A stretch of DNA of 64,000 nt from Shewanella sp. NIFS-20-20 (GCF_019209865.1 NZ_JAHUTT010000010.1:1-64000), one strand, 5' to 3'; positions 9,204 to 18,712 are shown, counted from the stretch's first letter. Notes: generated from the letters alone by a model not told the origin. Numbers and translations are program-made.

Positions 9204-9824
9204 ATGCACCTAAACGAACTGAAAACTCGATTTCTACTCCATGCCGCCCAATCGCCAGCGGCAATGGCACTAAATCGCTCGGCATCAAGCCTAGTTTCGG
9301 CAGCGGTATTGGTGCCCTTTTTTCAAGCGGGACAAGACACACGATTATTACTGACACGACGGGCTGCGCACCTTGCTGCGCATCCCGGTCAAATCAGTTT
9401 TCCAGGCGGAAAACGTGAACCTCAAGATAGCGACTTAATCGACACAGCATTAAGAGAATCTTATGAAGAAATTGGCTTAATTCATGACCAGGTTGAGGTA
9501 CTCGGTACCTTAGATGTTCACCAGACAATCAGTGGCTTTACCATTACCCCAGTGGTCGGCATTATCCATGGCGCCTTTACTCCAATAATTGATAGTAATG
9601 AAGTGGCTGAATGGTTTTCGGTGCCATGGCAGCATTTAATGCAAACTGAACATAGGCATCAAGCCCAGTTTCGCCGTCAAGGTCATACTTTGAACGTGGG
9701 TTTTATCCCCTATCAAGATAAATTCATTTGGGGAGCCACGGCCGCCATCATCGATCAATTAGCTCTGCAATTATCTAGTGTTTCAGGTTCATCAGCCGTT
9801 GGGGGCGCTAACGCTAACCGTTAA
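9204..9824 (+). CDS. nudL: CoA pyrophosphatase, Nudix family NudL
   Basis: Predicted Nudix hydrolase of 206 residues that cleaves coenzyme A and its derivatives to phosphopantetheine and 3',5'-ADP. A complete Nudix box is visible at about residues 72-94 (GG..., then RESYEEIGL). The upstream LLTRRAAHLAAHPGQISFPGG stretch is the UPF0035 signature typical of CoA-specific members. An AGGA Shine-Dalgarno precedes the ATG. It lies 22 bp after pabB, the same pairing as in E. coli. Confidence 0.9.
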   Translation: MHLNELKTRFLLHAAQSPAAMALNRSASSLVSAAVLVPFFQAGQDTRLLLTRRAAHLAAHPGQISFPGGKREPQDSDLIDTALRESYEEIGLIHDQVEVLGTLDVHQTISGFTITPVVGIIHGAFTPIIDSNEVAEWFSVPWQHLMQTEHRHQAQFRRQGHTLNVGFIPYQDKFIWGATAAIIDQLALQLSSVSGSSAVGGANANR

Positions 9825-10154
9825 CGCAGCGAGGGATTATGGCAGTGAGTAATCTGTCATGGCGCCATACCAGTTTACCCATGCTGTGTCCGGCCTGGGT
9901 GGCCATCAGGCACTGTCCCAGCTTTTCTGCCTATGGTGGCGGGCCGAGCACTGAATGACGGCTGGGTTAATCCCATAGAGCCATGGTCAATCACCGCAAT
10001 CCGCCTGCCGAATTTTGATAACCGTCTATTTTTTTACCAATATCAAGATAATTCAGTGCTGCAGAGCGTTTTCACCTTGAGAAAACCCACCAGCAAGGTA
10101 ATATAAGCATCCAAATTTGTTAATAACGTCTATTGGTTGGAGAACTAAGCAACA
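9825..10154. other. Intergenic region between nudL and asnS
   Basis: The 330 bp hold no gene I can support. A 39-codon open frame (9839-9958) starts with ATG 8 nt after GAGG, but its translation resembles no family I recognise. The last 100 bp before asnS are AT-rich and probably contain the asnS promoter; I could not assign clear -35 and -10 boxes. Confidence 0.4.
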
Positions 10155-11555
10155 ATGAGCATTGCATCTGTCGCTTCTGTATTTAAAGGGGAATTTGCTG
10201 TCGGTTCGCAAGTCACAGTTCGTGGCTGGGTGCGTACTCGTCGTGATTCCAAAGCCGGAATTTCTTTTCTGGCCGTCTATGACGGTTCCTGTTTCGATGC
10301 CATTCAAGGTGTAGTGCCCAATAGCTTAGCCAATTATCAAGACGAAGTGCTAAAGCTTACCGCTGGCTGTTCTGTGGTAATGACTGGTGAAGTGGTTGAA
10401 TCTCCAGGCGCTGGCCAAGCCTATGAATTGCAAGTAAGCCAAGTTGACGTTGCTGGCTGGGTTGATGATCCTGATACTTATCCGATGGCGGCCAAGCGTC
10501 ATTCAGTGGAATATCTGAGAGAATTAGCCCACTTACGCCCACGTACCAATTTAATTGGTGCCGTTGCCCGCGTCCGTAACTGCCTATCTCAAGCCATTCA
10601 CCGCTTTTATCATGAGCAGGGTTTCATTTGGGTTTCAACCCCAATCGTGACAGCCTCAGATTGTGAAGGCGCTGGTGAAATGTTCCGCGTATCGACTTTA
10701 GACATGGAAAACCTGCCTCGCACTGATGCCGGCAAGGTTAACTATGAAGAGGATTTCTTCGGTAAAGAAGCCTTCTTGACCGTTTCTGGTCAGTTAAACG
10801 CTGAAACTTATGCCTGTGCACTGTCAAAAGTGTACACTTTCGGCCCAACTTTCCGTGCTGAGAACTCTAATACCAGTCGTCATTTGGCTGAGTTTTGGAT
10901 GGTTGAACCGGAAGTGGCATTTGCCACGCTAGACGATGTTGCCCATTTAGCAGAACATATGCTCAAGTATGCCTTTAATGCGGTATTACAGGAACGTCGT
11001 GATGATTTAGAATTCTTTGCTCAACGCATCGATAAGACTGTGATTGAGCGCTTAGAGTCTTTTGTTAACAGTGACTTCGCTCAAGTAGATTATACCGATG
11101 CTGTCACCATTTTGCAGAACTGTGATAAGCAATTTGATTATCCTGTTGAATGGGGTATCGATTTACAGTCTGAGCACGAACGTTATTTGGCTGAAGAACA
11201 TTTCAAAGCCCCTGTAGTGGTTAAGAATTATCCGAAAGATATTAAAGCCTTCTACATGCGTCTTAATGATGATGGCAAGACCGTTGCCGCGATGGACGTT
11301 CTCGCTCCAGGGATCGGTGAAATCATTGGTGGTTCACAGCGTGAAGAACGTCTGGATGTGCTAGATATGCGTTTAGCCGAAATGGACTTATCACAAGAAG
11401 ATTACTGGTGGTATCGTGACTTACGTCGTTATGGCACTGTGCCACACGCAGGCTTTGGTTTAGGTTTCGAGCGTTTAGTTTCATACGTAACTGGCGTATC
11501 AAACATTCGTGATGTGATCCCATTCCCACGGGCACCACGTAGCGCGAGTTTCTAA
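10155..11555 (+). CDS. asnS: Asparaginyl-tRNA synthetase
   Basis: Class IIb aminoacyl-tRNA synthetase that charges tRNA-Asn with asparagine. The N-terminal OB-fold anticodon-binding domain occupies about residues 15-105 ([14 protein letters not shown]). The catalytic core shows motif 2 ([22 protein letters not shown]) and motif 3 ([10 protein letters not shown]). The length of 466 residues equals that of E. coli AsnRS. Translation starts at ATG 10155, with a GGAGA about 11 nt upstream. A strong terminator follows the gene. Confidence 0.97.
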   Translation: MSIASVASVFKGEFAVGSQVTVRGWVRTRRDSKAGISFLAVYDGSCFDAIQGVVPNSLANYQDEVLKLTAGCSVVMTGEVVESPGAGQAYELQVSQVDVAGWVDDPDTYPMAAKRHSVEYLRELAHLRPRTNLIGAVARVRNCLSQAIHRFYHEQGFIWVSTPIVTASDCEGAGEMFRVSTLDMENLPRTDAGKVNYEEDFFGKEAFLTVSGQLNAETYACALSKVYTFGPTFRAENSNTSRHLAEFWMVEPEVAFATLDDVAHLAEHMLKYAFNAVLQERRDDLEFFAQRIDKTVIERLESFVNSDFAQVDYTDAVTILQNCDKQFDYPVEWGIDLQSEHERYLAEEHFKAPVVVKNYPKDIKAFYMRLNDDGKTVAAMDVLAPGIGEIIGGSQREERLDVLDMRLAEMDLSQEDYWWYRDLRRYGTVPHAGFGLGFERLVSYVTGVSNIRDVIPFPRAPRSASF

Positions 11556-11576
11556 GCACGACTTAGGTGAAATAGC

Positions 11577-11602
11577 AAAGGAGCCCATGGCTCCTTTTCT
11601 TT
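11577..11602 (+). terminator. asnS terminator
   Basis: A 9-bp stem (AAAGGAGCC/GGCTCCTTT) with a 3-nt loop is followed by TTTTCTTTT, 21 nt past the asnS stop. It may also insulate the convergent LysR gene. Confidence 0.85.
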
Positions 11603-11614
11603 TGCGTGTTTATC

Positions 11615-12505
11615 TTAAGTTAACCAGCGCTCGACGCAAAATTGATCGAAATGGCTAGCCAAGGCTGACAATGTTCGGCTCTTATGGTGGATGCGATAAA
11701 ATGAACGGTCCAAGTTGACATTGTCAATGACTACCGGGGCTAACCAGCCTTTAGCTATCTCTTCATTGACGATTAACCCCGACAATACCCCGAGACCTCC
11801 GCCCTGTTTCACCGCTTGTTTAATCGCATCAGCCGTATTAAAACTAAACGCTAGCTGCGGCTGCACCCCTTGTTCGAGCATGGTATTAACGAATACCTCT
11901 CGCGTACCTGAACCTGATTCTCGTAGCACCCAAGGCACGTCCATCAAGTGTTGAGCACTGACAGTTTGATTGGCAAAGCGATGTTCTGGCGCACAAAATA
12001 CCACCAGTTTATCTTGATGCCACAAGCTGACATTTAAGCGTCTATCGGGGCAATGACCTTCGATATAACCCACTTCACTGTGCCCTTCTAAAATAGACGT
12101 AATGACTTTCTGAGTATTACCTATCAGTAATTCGCAATTGCTTTGTGGGTGCTCAAGTTGAAATTTAACACTCGCACCGGCCAGTAAATAATTACCAATG
12201 GTGGAACTTGCGCTGATCCGAATTGAGCCGGCAAATACCCCACTATTGGGATTAAAGCTTTGCTCGACGTCCTCGACTCTGTCTAGAATATCCATGGCTA
12301 AGGGTAAGAGGTGCTCACCTCTGGCATTCAGTAATAAGCGATTACCTTTACGGATAAATAACTGACAAGCTAACTGACGTTCAAGTTCTTGCAACGACAT
12401 AGACGTCGCCGGAGGCGACAAAGATAACTGCAGTGCTGCCTTCGCGACTTGGCCACTGCGAGCGACAGCCACAAACACGGCCAACTGCTTTAAACTGATT
12501 TTCAC
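11615..12505 (-). CDS. LysR-family regulator, YeiE-like
   Basis: LysR-type transcriptional regulator of 296 residues. The N-terminal winged helix-turn-helix spans about residues 1-60 (LKQLAVFVAVARSGQVAKAA). The C-terminal periplasmic-binding-like effector domain shows ISASSTIGNYLL and RESGSGTREVF, segments very close to E. coli YeiE. YeiE is known to respond to sulfite, but whether this protein does is inference only. The start is a GTG with AGGAG 6 nt upstream. It follows the yafS-like gene by 26 bp on the same strand and is convergent with asnS; it has no divergent neighbour that would mark an obvious target. Confidence 0.85.
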   Translation of the reverse strand: MKISLKQLAVFVAVARSGQVAKAALQLSLSPPATSMSLQELERQLACQLFIRKGNRLLLNARGEHLLPLAMDILDRVEDVEQSFNPNSGVFAGSIRISASSTIGNYLLAGASVKFQLEHPQSNCELLIGNTQKVITSILEGHSEVGYIEGHCPDRRLNVSLWHQDKLVVFCAPEHRFANQTVSAQHLMDVPWVLRESGSGTREVFVNTMLEQGVQPQLAFSFNTADAIKQAVKQGGGLGVLSGLIVNEEIAKGWLAPVVIDNVNLDRSFYRIHHKSRTLSALASHFDQFCVERWLT

Positions 12506-12531
12506 ACACGCTCCTACAACAGGGAAAATGC

Positions 12532-13245
12532 TTATTTACGGGGTAGACGTCCGGCGCTGGTCACCGTCCCCCATTGGCGGCGCTTAACCACTTGTTTTTG
12601 GCGAATGGGCGTCAAAGGATAATCAATTTTGCGAGCAATCAATACATACAGACTGCCGGCACTGGGCAACCATGATTTTAACCCCTCTTGCCATAACGAA
12701 TGAGACTTCAATTGTCCTATCAAAGAGTGATACAAGACTCTTTCATCAGCAACTAATTGATAACCCAGCAAGTTCAACCAATCTTTTACCCTAGAAGGTA
12801 AATAGAAATGGCCACACCAAGGATACTGACGTTGATGCTTAGGCAGCATTTTACCAATGAATAAAGGACTCATGGGATTGAAACCCACAATAAGCAAGTA
12901 GCCGCCACTGATCAGCACTCGATCCACTTCGCGTAATATACGGTAAGGATCGGCTTCAAACTCTAATAAACAGGGGAGCACAGCGGCATCGAAGGCGCCA
13001 TAAGCAAAAGGGAGGTCACTGCAGCTAGCCAACACGCCGCACCCCGGCTCTTGGGCTAAGGAGACTTGATGATTGATCCGGCACGCAGAGGTATCTAAAT
13101 CACGGGCAAGATGACCCAACTTTAATAAATGGTAACCAAACACTTTCGGCCACCAAGGTAATAGAGCACGGTCAATATGCGCTAATAACGCATCACCATG
13201 ACTCAAGTCTTGCCAACTGAACGGACGACTATTCACTGAAGACAC
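12532..13245 (-). CDS. Class I SAM-dependent methyltransferase, YafS-like
   Basis: Predicted methyltransferase of 237 residues. Motifs expected of the Rossmann fold are visible: SDLPFAYGAFDAAVLPCLLEF resembles motif II/post-II, and the following REVDRVLISGGYLLIVGFNP is the typical motif III strand-loop. The glycine-rich motif I is degenerate (HLLKLGHLARDL), as in E. coli YafS. As in E. coli it is divergent from gloB. The substrate is unknown. The start is a GTG at 13245. The basic C-terminal tail (PIRQKQVVKRRQW) could bind nucleic acid or membranes. Confidence 0.75.
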   Translation of the reverse strand: MSSVNSRPFSWQDLSHGDALLAHIDRALLPWWPKVFGYHLLKLGHLARDLDTSACRINHQVSLAQEPGCGVLASCSDLPFAYGAFDAAVLPCLLEFEADPYRILREVDRVLISGGYLLIVGFNPMSPLFIGKMLPKHQRQYPWCGHFYLPSRVKDWLNLLGYQLVADERVLYHSLIGQLKSHSLWQEGLKSWLPSAGSLYVLIARKIDYPLTPIRQKQVVKRRQWGTVTSAGRLPRK

Positions 13246-13383
13246 CAGCAGACCTATTATTAATCATAATGTTAGCTATATCCTTTTTTGTTGGTAACAG
13301 CAAGTGCTAGCGGTCACTAGTAGCAAATCACCGTCAAACTATGGCATATTGCAGAAACTATTGACGATTTAGTATGGATCACT

Positions 13384-14148
13384 ATGCCCAACGTTACCCC
13401 GATTGCTGCACTGTCTGATAATTATATTTGGTGGCTGCACCACCCGAGCACCCAAAAAAATCTGGTGGTTGATCCAAGCACAGCGCCTGAAGTGATAGCG
13501 ACGTTAACGCAAGCCGGCCAGCACTTAGATGCTATCCTCATTACCCACCATCATTGGGATCATACTAGCGGGATCAGTGAATTACTGGAGCATTATGGCC
13601 CCATCCCAGTGTATGGACCTGGCGCTAGTGTGGCAGAAGTCAGTCACCCTCTGTGTGCCGGTACGCACGCTATTGCCGGTTTTGGTGATATCACAGTGCT
13701 CGCCATTCCAGGTCATACCTTAGATCATCTCGCCTATTATCAAGCGCCTTATGTTTTTTGCGGCGATACCTTATTCAGTGGCGGTTGCGGTCGTTTGTTT
13801 GAAGGCACCCCGGCGCAAATGTACCATTCGTTAGCACAATTAATGGCACTACCCGATGAAACCTATGTCTGTTGTGCTCATGAATACACCTTATCTAACT
13901 TAACGTTTGCCTTAACGGTGGAACCGCAAAATCACGCACTGCAAAACTATCAGGCTTGGTGTCAGCAGCAGCGTCAGCGGCAGTTACCGACACTCCCGAG
14001 TACCTTGGCCAAAGAAAAAGCCATCAACCCATTTTTGCGATGTGATAGTGTCGATGTTGTCAGCAGTTTGCAACAAAGAGATCCCAAGCTTTCCCAAGAC
14101 ATTGTCGAGCGCTTTGCACTTTTACGCCAATGGAAAGACAACTTCTAA
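13384..14148 (+). CDS. gloB: Hydroxyacylglutathione hydrolase (glyoxalase II)
   Basis: Metallo-beta-lactamase-fold enzyme that hydrolyses S-D-lactoylglutathione to D-lactate and glutathione, the second step of methylglyoxal detoxification. The binuclear metal motif THHHWDHTSG appears at about residues 54-63. The downstream ligands are visible in PGHTLDH, CGDTLFSGGCGRLFEG and CCAHEYTLSNLTFA. The C-terminal glutathione-binding tail contains KAINPFLR. The length of 254 residues is usual. The gene is divergent from the yafS-like methyltransferase and is followed by mltD after 98 bp. Confidence 0.95.
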   Translation: MPNVTPIAALSDNYIWWLHHPSTQKNLVVDPSTAPEVIATLTQAGQHLDAILITHHHWDHTSGISELLEHYGPIPVYGPGASVAEVSHPLCAGTHAIAGFGDITVLAIPGHTLDHLAYYQAPYVFCGDTLFSGGCGRLFEGTPAQMYHSLAQLMALPDETYVCCAHEYTLSNLTFALTVEPQNHALQNYQAWCQQQRQRQLPTLPSTLAKEKAINPFLRCDSVDVVSSLQQRDPKLSQDIVERFALLRQWKDNF

Positions 14149-14246
14149 TAATTACTATAAAATGCACGCTCTTCGTTCATAGGGATAGCACAGAAGAATA
14201 ACATAACTTATTGAAAGATATATTTTTTAGAGGAAAGTGCCTTCAC

Positions 14247-15803
14247 ATGCGCCTATCAAAATTAGTGTTAGTAGGGGGAATTGCCCTACTTACCGGCTGT
14301 CAAACGTTAGACAGCACTGAGGCCACGACGCCAAAGACCGAGGTCACTTTAACACCTCCAGTAATACCTGAAATCTTGCCAGAACCTGCCCCTGCCCCCG
14401 TCGTTATTACCGATGTTTGGCAACGCATACGCCTGCAACTTGAGATGCCAATTCCAGATAAAAAACTGGTCAATCAATACCGCGATTGGTATATCAAGCA
14501 TCCACAACATTTAGCACGGATCTCTGAACGGGCCGCACCGTTTATGTATCTGATTGTCGAGCAATTAGAACAACGCGATTTGCCGATGGAATTGGCCTTG
14601 CTACCGATAGTCGAAAGCGCTTTCGATCCCTTCGCCTATTCACATGGCGCCGCCTCCGGTTTATGGCAGTTTACCTCGCCAATGGCCAAACACTTCGGTT
14701 TATCAATGAATTGGTGGTATGACGGCCGTCGCGATGTGCCAGCGGCGACCACGGCAGCGTTAGATATGTTGGAATACCTGTATGGTAAAACCAATCAAAA
14801 TTGGTTGTACGCCATTGCCGCATACAACACCGGTGAAGGTCGGGTACTTAACGCGGTAAAACGCAATAAAAGAAATGGCAAGGGCACCGACTTTTTCTCG
14901 CTCGACTTACCCCGAGAAACCGAACGCTATGTGCCGCAATTATTAGCCTTAGCCGATGTGATTAAACATGCCGATAAATATGGCATCACCCTTAACCCCA
15001 TCGAAAACGTGCCAGTGGTAGAAGTCATCGATGTCGGCTCCCAAATCGACTTAGCTTTTGCGGCAGATTTGGCGGATATGTCGATCAGCGATTTGCATAA
15101 GCTTAATCCCGGCTACAATCGCTGGGCGACGGCGCCAGAAGGCCCGCACACCTTAGTCATCCCTATCGATAAAGCTGAAGGGTTTAAGGTCGCTTTAAAC
15201 GACACTGAGTCATCAGAACGTTTACATTGGCTGCGTTATAAAATTAAGTCAGGTGATAGCCTTGGGGTGATTGCCCAGAAATATCACACCAATGTCGATG
15301 TGATCCGCTCGGTCAATAACATCCAAGGCAACAATATTGTTGCTGGTAAACATTTATTATTGCCCGTCGCCGCAAAGTCTCCAGAACTGTACACCTTATC
15401 TGCGGATCAACGTTTGATGAGTAAACAGTCCACCAAGCGCGCCGATTACAAGCAAGACTATATCGTACAAGCGGGTGATTCATTCTGGAAGATAGCCAAT
15501 AAGCACAATACCAGTGTCGATAAACTGGCACGTTGGAATGGTATGGCACCTAAGGACACGTTACGTCCAGGTCAAAAGCTCGTCATTTGGTCTAATAAAG
15601 TCAGTGCGCAGCAAAGCCAAACGGCAGTAATGCGCACGGTAAATTACAAGGTCAGAAGCGGGGATTCATTGGCTAAAATTGCCAGCAAGTTTAAGGTCAC
15701 TGTTAATGAGTTAATTCGTTGGAATAAATTGCAAAATCAACGTTACCTCCAACCAGGACAAATGCTAAAAATGCATGTAGACGTGACTAAAGTCAGTGTC
15801 TAA
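14247..15803 (+). CDS. mltD: Membrane-bound lytic murein transglycosylase D with three LysM repeats
   Basis: Outer-membrane lipoprotein that cleaves the glycan strands of peptidoglycan to 1,6-anhydromuropeptides. A lipobox (LLTGC) ends the signal peptide at about residue 18. The catalytic SLT domain follows (about 105-230) with the glutamate in LPIVESAFDP and the GLWQF and AYNTGEGRV motifs. Three LysM modules bind peptidoglycan: KSGDSLGVIAQKY, QAGDSFWKIANKH and RSGDSLAKIASKF. E. coli MltD has two. I chose the ATG at 14247 because AGAGGAAAG lies about 10 nt upstream and gives a proper lipoprotein signal; an in-frame TTG at 14211 would add a charged extension. Confidence 0.95.
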   Translation: MRLSKLVLVGGIALLTGCQTLDSTEATTPKTEVTLTPPVIPEILPEPAPAPVVITDVWQRIRLQLEMPIPDKKLVNQYRDWYIKHPQHLARISERAAPFMYLIVEQLEQRDLPMELALLPIVESAFDPFAYSHGAASGLWQFTSPMAKHFGLSMNWWYDGRRDVPAATTAALDMLEYLYGKTNQNWLYAIAAYNTGEGRVLNAVKRNKRNGKGTDFFSLDLPRETERYVPQLLALADVIKHADKYGITLNPIENVPVVEVIDVGSQIDLAFAADLADMSISDLHKLNPGYNRWATAPEGPHTLVIPIDKAEGFKVALNDTESSERLHWLRYKIKSGDSLGVIAQKYHTNVDVIRSVNNIQGNNIVAGKHLLLPVAAKSPELYTLSADQRLMSKQSTKRADYKQDYIVQAGDSFWKIANKHNTSVDKLARWNGMAPKDTLRPGQKLVIWSNKVSAQQSQTAVMRTVNYKVRSGDSLAKIASKFKVTVNELIRWNKLQNQRYLQPGQMLKMHVDVTKVSV

Positions 15804-15806
15804 CCA

Positions 15807-15837
15807 ATAAAAAACGGGGCTTTGACCCCGTTTTTTT
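15807..15837. terminator. Bidirectional terminator between mltD and the BsuPI gene
   Basis: An ACGGGG/CCCCGT stem with a 6-nt loop is flanked by an A-run and a T-run, so it can stop both mltD and the convergent minus-strand operon. Confidence 0.9.
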
Positions 15838-15856
15838 ACATTGCCCCCCTAACAGG

Positions 15857-16354
15857 CTAGTTAATAGCCTGCCTCACCAAGGTCATCGCGGCTTGACCGC
15901 TACCGGCCATCCGCCCACTGTAACTGGCTTGCCATTGCATCCCGGGTTTGAGCTGGGCCATCACCTCAGCAGGCACAGTAAATTTAACCTCTAAGGACGC
16001 ACCTGCGGCTAAGGTGGTCTCGCGAATGGCTTGAGTAAACATAAAACCGCTGGACCAACGCCATAGGGTTTGCCCCTTGTCAGTCATTAAGGTGAGATCG
16101 CCATTTTGTCCTGAGTTAAACACCAAATAAACGGCTTTATCAGTCGGGTTTTCAACCGTTAATGTCACGAATTGCTCTCGTTGGCTAAGACTGCCTGTTA
16201 ATACCCCTTGTGTCATGGTGGCCTCTGATTTCATTCGATTGGCAGGATGCAGTTGCGAGCCCACAATTGCCGTCGCGTCATCGACACTCGACATTGGCGG
16301 CTCAGCACACGCGCCCATGCTTGAGGCTAGCAATATGGATAACCAATACTTCAT
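15857..16354 (-). CDS. BsuPI-domain lipoprotein
   Basis: Small envelope protein of 165 residues with a lipoprotein-type signal (hydrophobic stretch ending MGAC, lipid-anchor cysteine at about 15). From about residue 55 the sequence matches the BsuPI (intracellular proteinase inhibitor) beta-sandwich: VTLTVENPTDKAVYLVFNSGQ, then WRWSSGFMFTQA and the LAAGASLEVKF strand. The domain is named after a Bacillus inhibitor; in Gram-negative envelopes its role is unknown, so protease inhibition is only a possibility. The start overlaps the asmA stop in a TAATG junction with GGAGG 7 nt upstream, so translation is coupled to asmA. Confidence 0.8.
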   Translation of the reverse strand: MKYWLSILLASSMGACAEPPMSSVDDATAIVGSQLHPANRMKSEATMTQGVLTGSLSQREQFVTLTVENPTDKAVYLVFNSGQNGDLTLMTDKGQTLWRWSSGFMFTQAIRETTLAAGASLEVKFTVPAEVMAQLKPGMQWQASYSGRMAGSGQAAMTLVRQAIN

Positions 16355-18180
16355 TAGAAGCCTCCAAGCTTATCTAATAATTTATTCTTGAGATTGTCTT
16401 CAACCTTTTTCACTTCGTCTTTAACTTTATTATTCAACAGTGCCTTAGTATCCAATGCAAACTTAGGTTCACTAAAACTGCCGCTGATTAACAAGGGGAT
16501 ACTCACGCCTGACACCTGCTCAGACCCACCTTGCCCTTGTAAGCTGCCCACCACTTTAGTGGTTAACTGATAATCGAGTGACTCAGTGACAATATTGGCG
16601 TCGCCTTGGCCTGACACTCTAATCAAGGGGGATTGTAGTAATAAGTCAGGGTTGTTGACCACACCATTAGCCACAGTAAAGGTGCCCGCTAAACTCGAGA
16701 AATCGGTTTTCTTTTCCGCCTCATCCTTTTGCAAGTCACCTTTAAGCGCAGCTTGCGCTTCACGGATCATTTGCGGGATATTTACCCCATAAATCGAGCC
16801 ATTTGTCAGCTCAAATCCACCCTTAGCATTCAAATTTTGTTTGAGCTTAGCCGGAATTAAACTGCGGCCAGTGCCAGTCACATTAAATGCAGTATTGCCC
16901 GATAAGAAATCAATATCTGCCAGCTGAGTTAACATTTCGCGGACTTGTACCCCTTTTAGGCTTTGGCTGAAGGAGTAACTGGCCACCGGTTGGCGACCGT
17001 CGAGTTGAGCACTCAGCTTAAGTTCGCCGTCATATAATTGCGCCGTTAGCGACGTTAAGTGAGCAATGCCGTCTTTGATAGCGGCATCTATTTTCCAGGG
17101 ACCGGTAGTAAACTTATCCATGGTCAAGCCAGCAATTGTGATGCTTGATTGCAAGTTGATTTGCTTAAGCACAGACAAATCCGGCTCAGTCGCGGCTGCT
17201 TCACTAGCGCTCGCGGTGGTATTATTGGCTTTGTCATCGCTCGATGTCGGCAGCCACGGCGTTAAATCAATGGCTGCAAAATCTAAACTGGTGTTGATCC
17301 GTGGCACCGTCTGACCGAAGTTAACCGCCACCGTGCCCTTACCCGTGATATTGTTAGCCTTAATATTGGTTAAGTCGACAGCCAACTGTTTGTCAGTGAG
17401 ATCCACATCGAGGTTTGCCAATACTTCAGTGGTCACTTTTCCTTGGGGTAATCCGGCCCCAGACATCGCAGATTGCACATCCAATTCGGTTACTTTTACT
17501 CGTGAAAATGCTTGATTAACCCAAATTTGACCCGCGGCGGTCATGGTCAGTTGCATGTCGCCAGTATCGGCACTGAATTCAATGCTCATCGGGGTCGCCA
17601 CCTCTGGTACAAAATGGCCCAAGGTGAACTTGTCTAAACTAAATTGCTGACTAGTATTAGTCGCTTTATCAATCAGATTTATCTTAGTGTTGGCGATACT
17701 TATTCCGCCAACCTCAAGACTAGATAAAGTCAGGCTATTGCTCGCAGGTTCATCTGTTGTGTCAGTCGCGGGTTTGGCTGGCGTCGATTTATCGCCTAAA
17801 CCGCTGAAACTCGTTTCACCATTTTTGCCAGTAACCAAATTGGCCGTCAAACCATCAACTCGAATTTCAGCAATTTGGATGCTTTTACTGAATAATGGCA
17901 TCAATGCCACTTCGACAGTCGCGGCTTCCATCGACAGCATAGGTTCAGTCGATAACCCTTTAGGATTAGCAAATGTGACTCCGCCTAATCGAATACCAAG
18001 ATCAGGGTAAAAGCTCCAACGCAAGTCGTCCGCGATGGTCAATTGTCTGCCGGTGGCCTTCTCAACCTCGGCCGTTAGCTGCCCTTTGTATTCATTGATA
18101 TTAAAGAAAAAGCTAAGATAAATAATCGGTACCAAGATAATAATGGCAACAATTATCACGAACCACTTGAGCAGCTTCAT
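16354..18180 (-). CDS. AsmA-family inner-membrane protein
   Basis: Protein of 608 residues with one N-terminal membrane anchor (about residues 3-24) and a large periplasmic part made of AsmA-type beta-strand repeats. The N-terminal AsmA signature is clear: ATGRQLTIADDLRWSFYPDLGIRLG. The C-terminal AsmA_2-like region includes DFLSGNTAFNVTGTGRSL and GGFELTNGSIYG. AsmA proteins belong to the VPS13-like bridge family that includes TamB (also in this window) and are thought to move phospholipids toward the outer membrane. I use the ATG at 18180: it has GGGAG 6 nt upstream and opens directly with the anchor. Longer starts would overlap rraA. Confidence 0.9.
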   Translation of the reverse strand: MKLLKWFVIIVAIIILVPIIYLSFFFNINEYKGQLTAEVEKATGRQLTIADDLRWSFYPDLGIRLGGVTFANPKGLSTEPMLSMEAATVEVALMPLFSKSIQIAEIRVDGLTANLVTGKNGETSFSGLGDKSTPAKPATDTTDEPASNSLTLSSLEVGGISIANTKINLIDKATNTSQQFSLDKFTLGHFVPEVATPMSIEFSADTGDMQLTMTAAGQIWVNQAFSRVKVTELDVQSAMSGAGLPQGKVTTEVLANLDVDLTDKQLAVDLTNIKANNITGKGTVAVNFGQTVPRINTSLDFAAIDLTPWLPTSSDDKANNTTASASEAAATEPDLSVLKQINLQSSITIAGLTMDKFTTGPWKIDAAIKDGIAHLTSLTAQLYDGELKLSAQLDGRQPVASYSFSQSLKGVQVREMLTQLADIDFLSGNTAFNVTGTGRSLIPAKLKQNLNAKGGFELTNGSIYGVNIPQMIREAQAALKGDLQKDEAEKKTDFSSLAGTFTVANGVVNNPDLLLQSPLIRVSGQGDANIVTESLDYQLTTKVVGSLQGQGGSEQVSGVSIPLLISGSFSEPKFALDTKALLNNKVKDEVKKVEDNLKNKLLDKLGGF

Positions 18181-18217
18181 AAACGACTCCCACATTGATA
18201 AGAAAATAACATTCAGT

Positions 18218-18712
18218 TTAGTTGAAATCTTTGGTATCAAGGGCGCCTTTGGCAATTAACACCCCATTAGGATCGGCATAAATATGCATTCCTGGTAACA
18301 CATTGATGCCGTCAATCACAATGGGCACCCCGATTTCACCTTGGCCAAGTTTGGCCGTTTTAATCGGGCATGCTGCCAATGCACATACCCCCAAAGGTAA
18401 CGTTGCCAGTGTAACCACATCACGCACCGCCCCATAAATGACAATACCAGCCCAGCCCTGAGCAACCGCTTCGGTCGCTATCATATCGCCAAGCAAAGCG
18501 CGACGCACCGAACCACCGCCATCAACCACAAGCACACGCCCATGGCCGGGTGTGGCTAATAATTGTTTGACCATTGAGTTATCTTCAAAACACTTGACGG
18601 TCACTAACTCGCCAGAGAAATGGGTCACCCCACCATAATGTTGAAAGATGGGTGAAAATACATTGACCTGATCCGGGTATTCATCACAAAGATCAGGAAG
18701 AATATCTTGCAT
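18218..18712 (-). CDS. rraA: RraA, regulator of RNase E activity
   Basis: Protein of 164 residues, close to the 161 of E. coli RraA. Conserved segments are VTVKCFEDNS, GRVLVVDGGGSVRRALLGD, GIVIYGAVRD and HIYADPNGVLIA. RraA binds RNase E and dampens mRNA decay. The same fold also occurs in HMG/CHA aldolases, which RraA was once misannotated as demethylmenaquinone methyltransferase relative. The start has GGGAG 6 nt upstream. It is the first gene of an apparent rraA-asmA-BsuPI unit, 37 bp ahead of asmA. Confidence 0.9.
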   Translation of the reverse strand: MQDILPDLCDEYPDQVNVFSPIFQHYGGVTHFSGELVTVKCFEDNSMVKQLLATPGHGRVLVVDGGGSVRRALLGDMIATEAVAQGWAGIVIYGAVRDVVTLATLPLGVCALAACPIKTAKLGQGEIGVPIVIDGINVLPGMHIYADPNGVLIAKGALDTKDFN

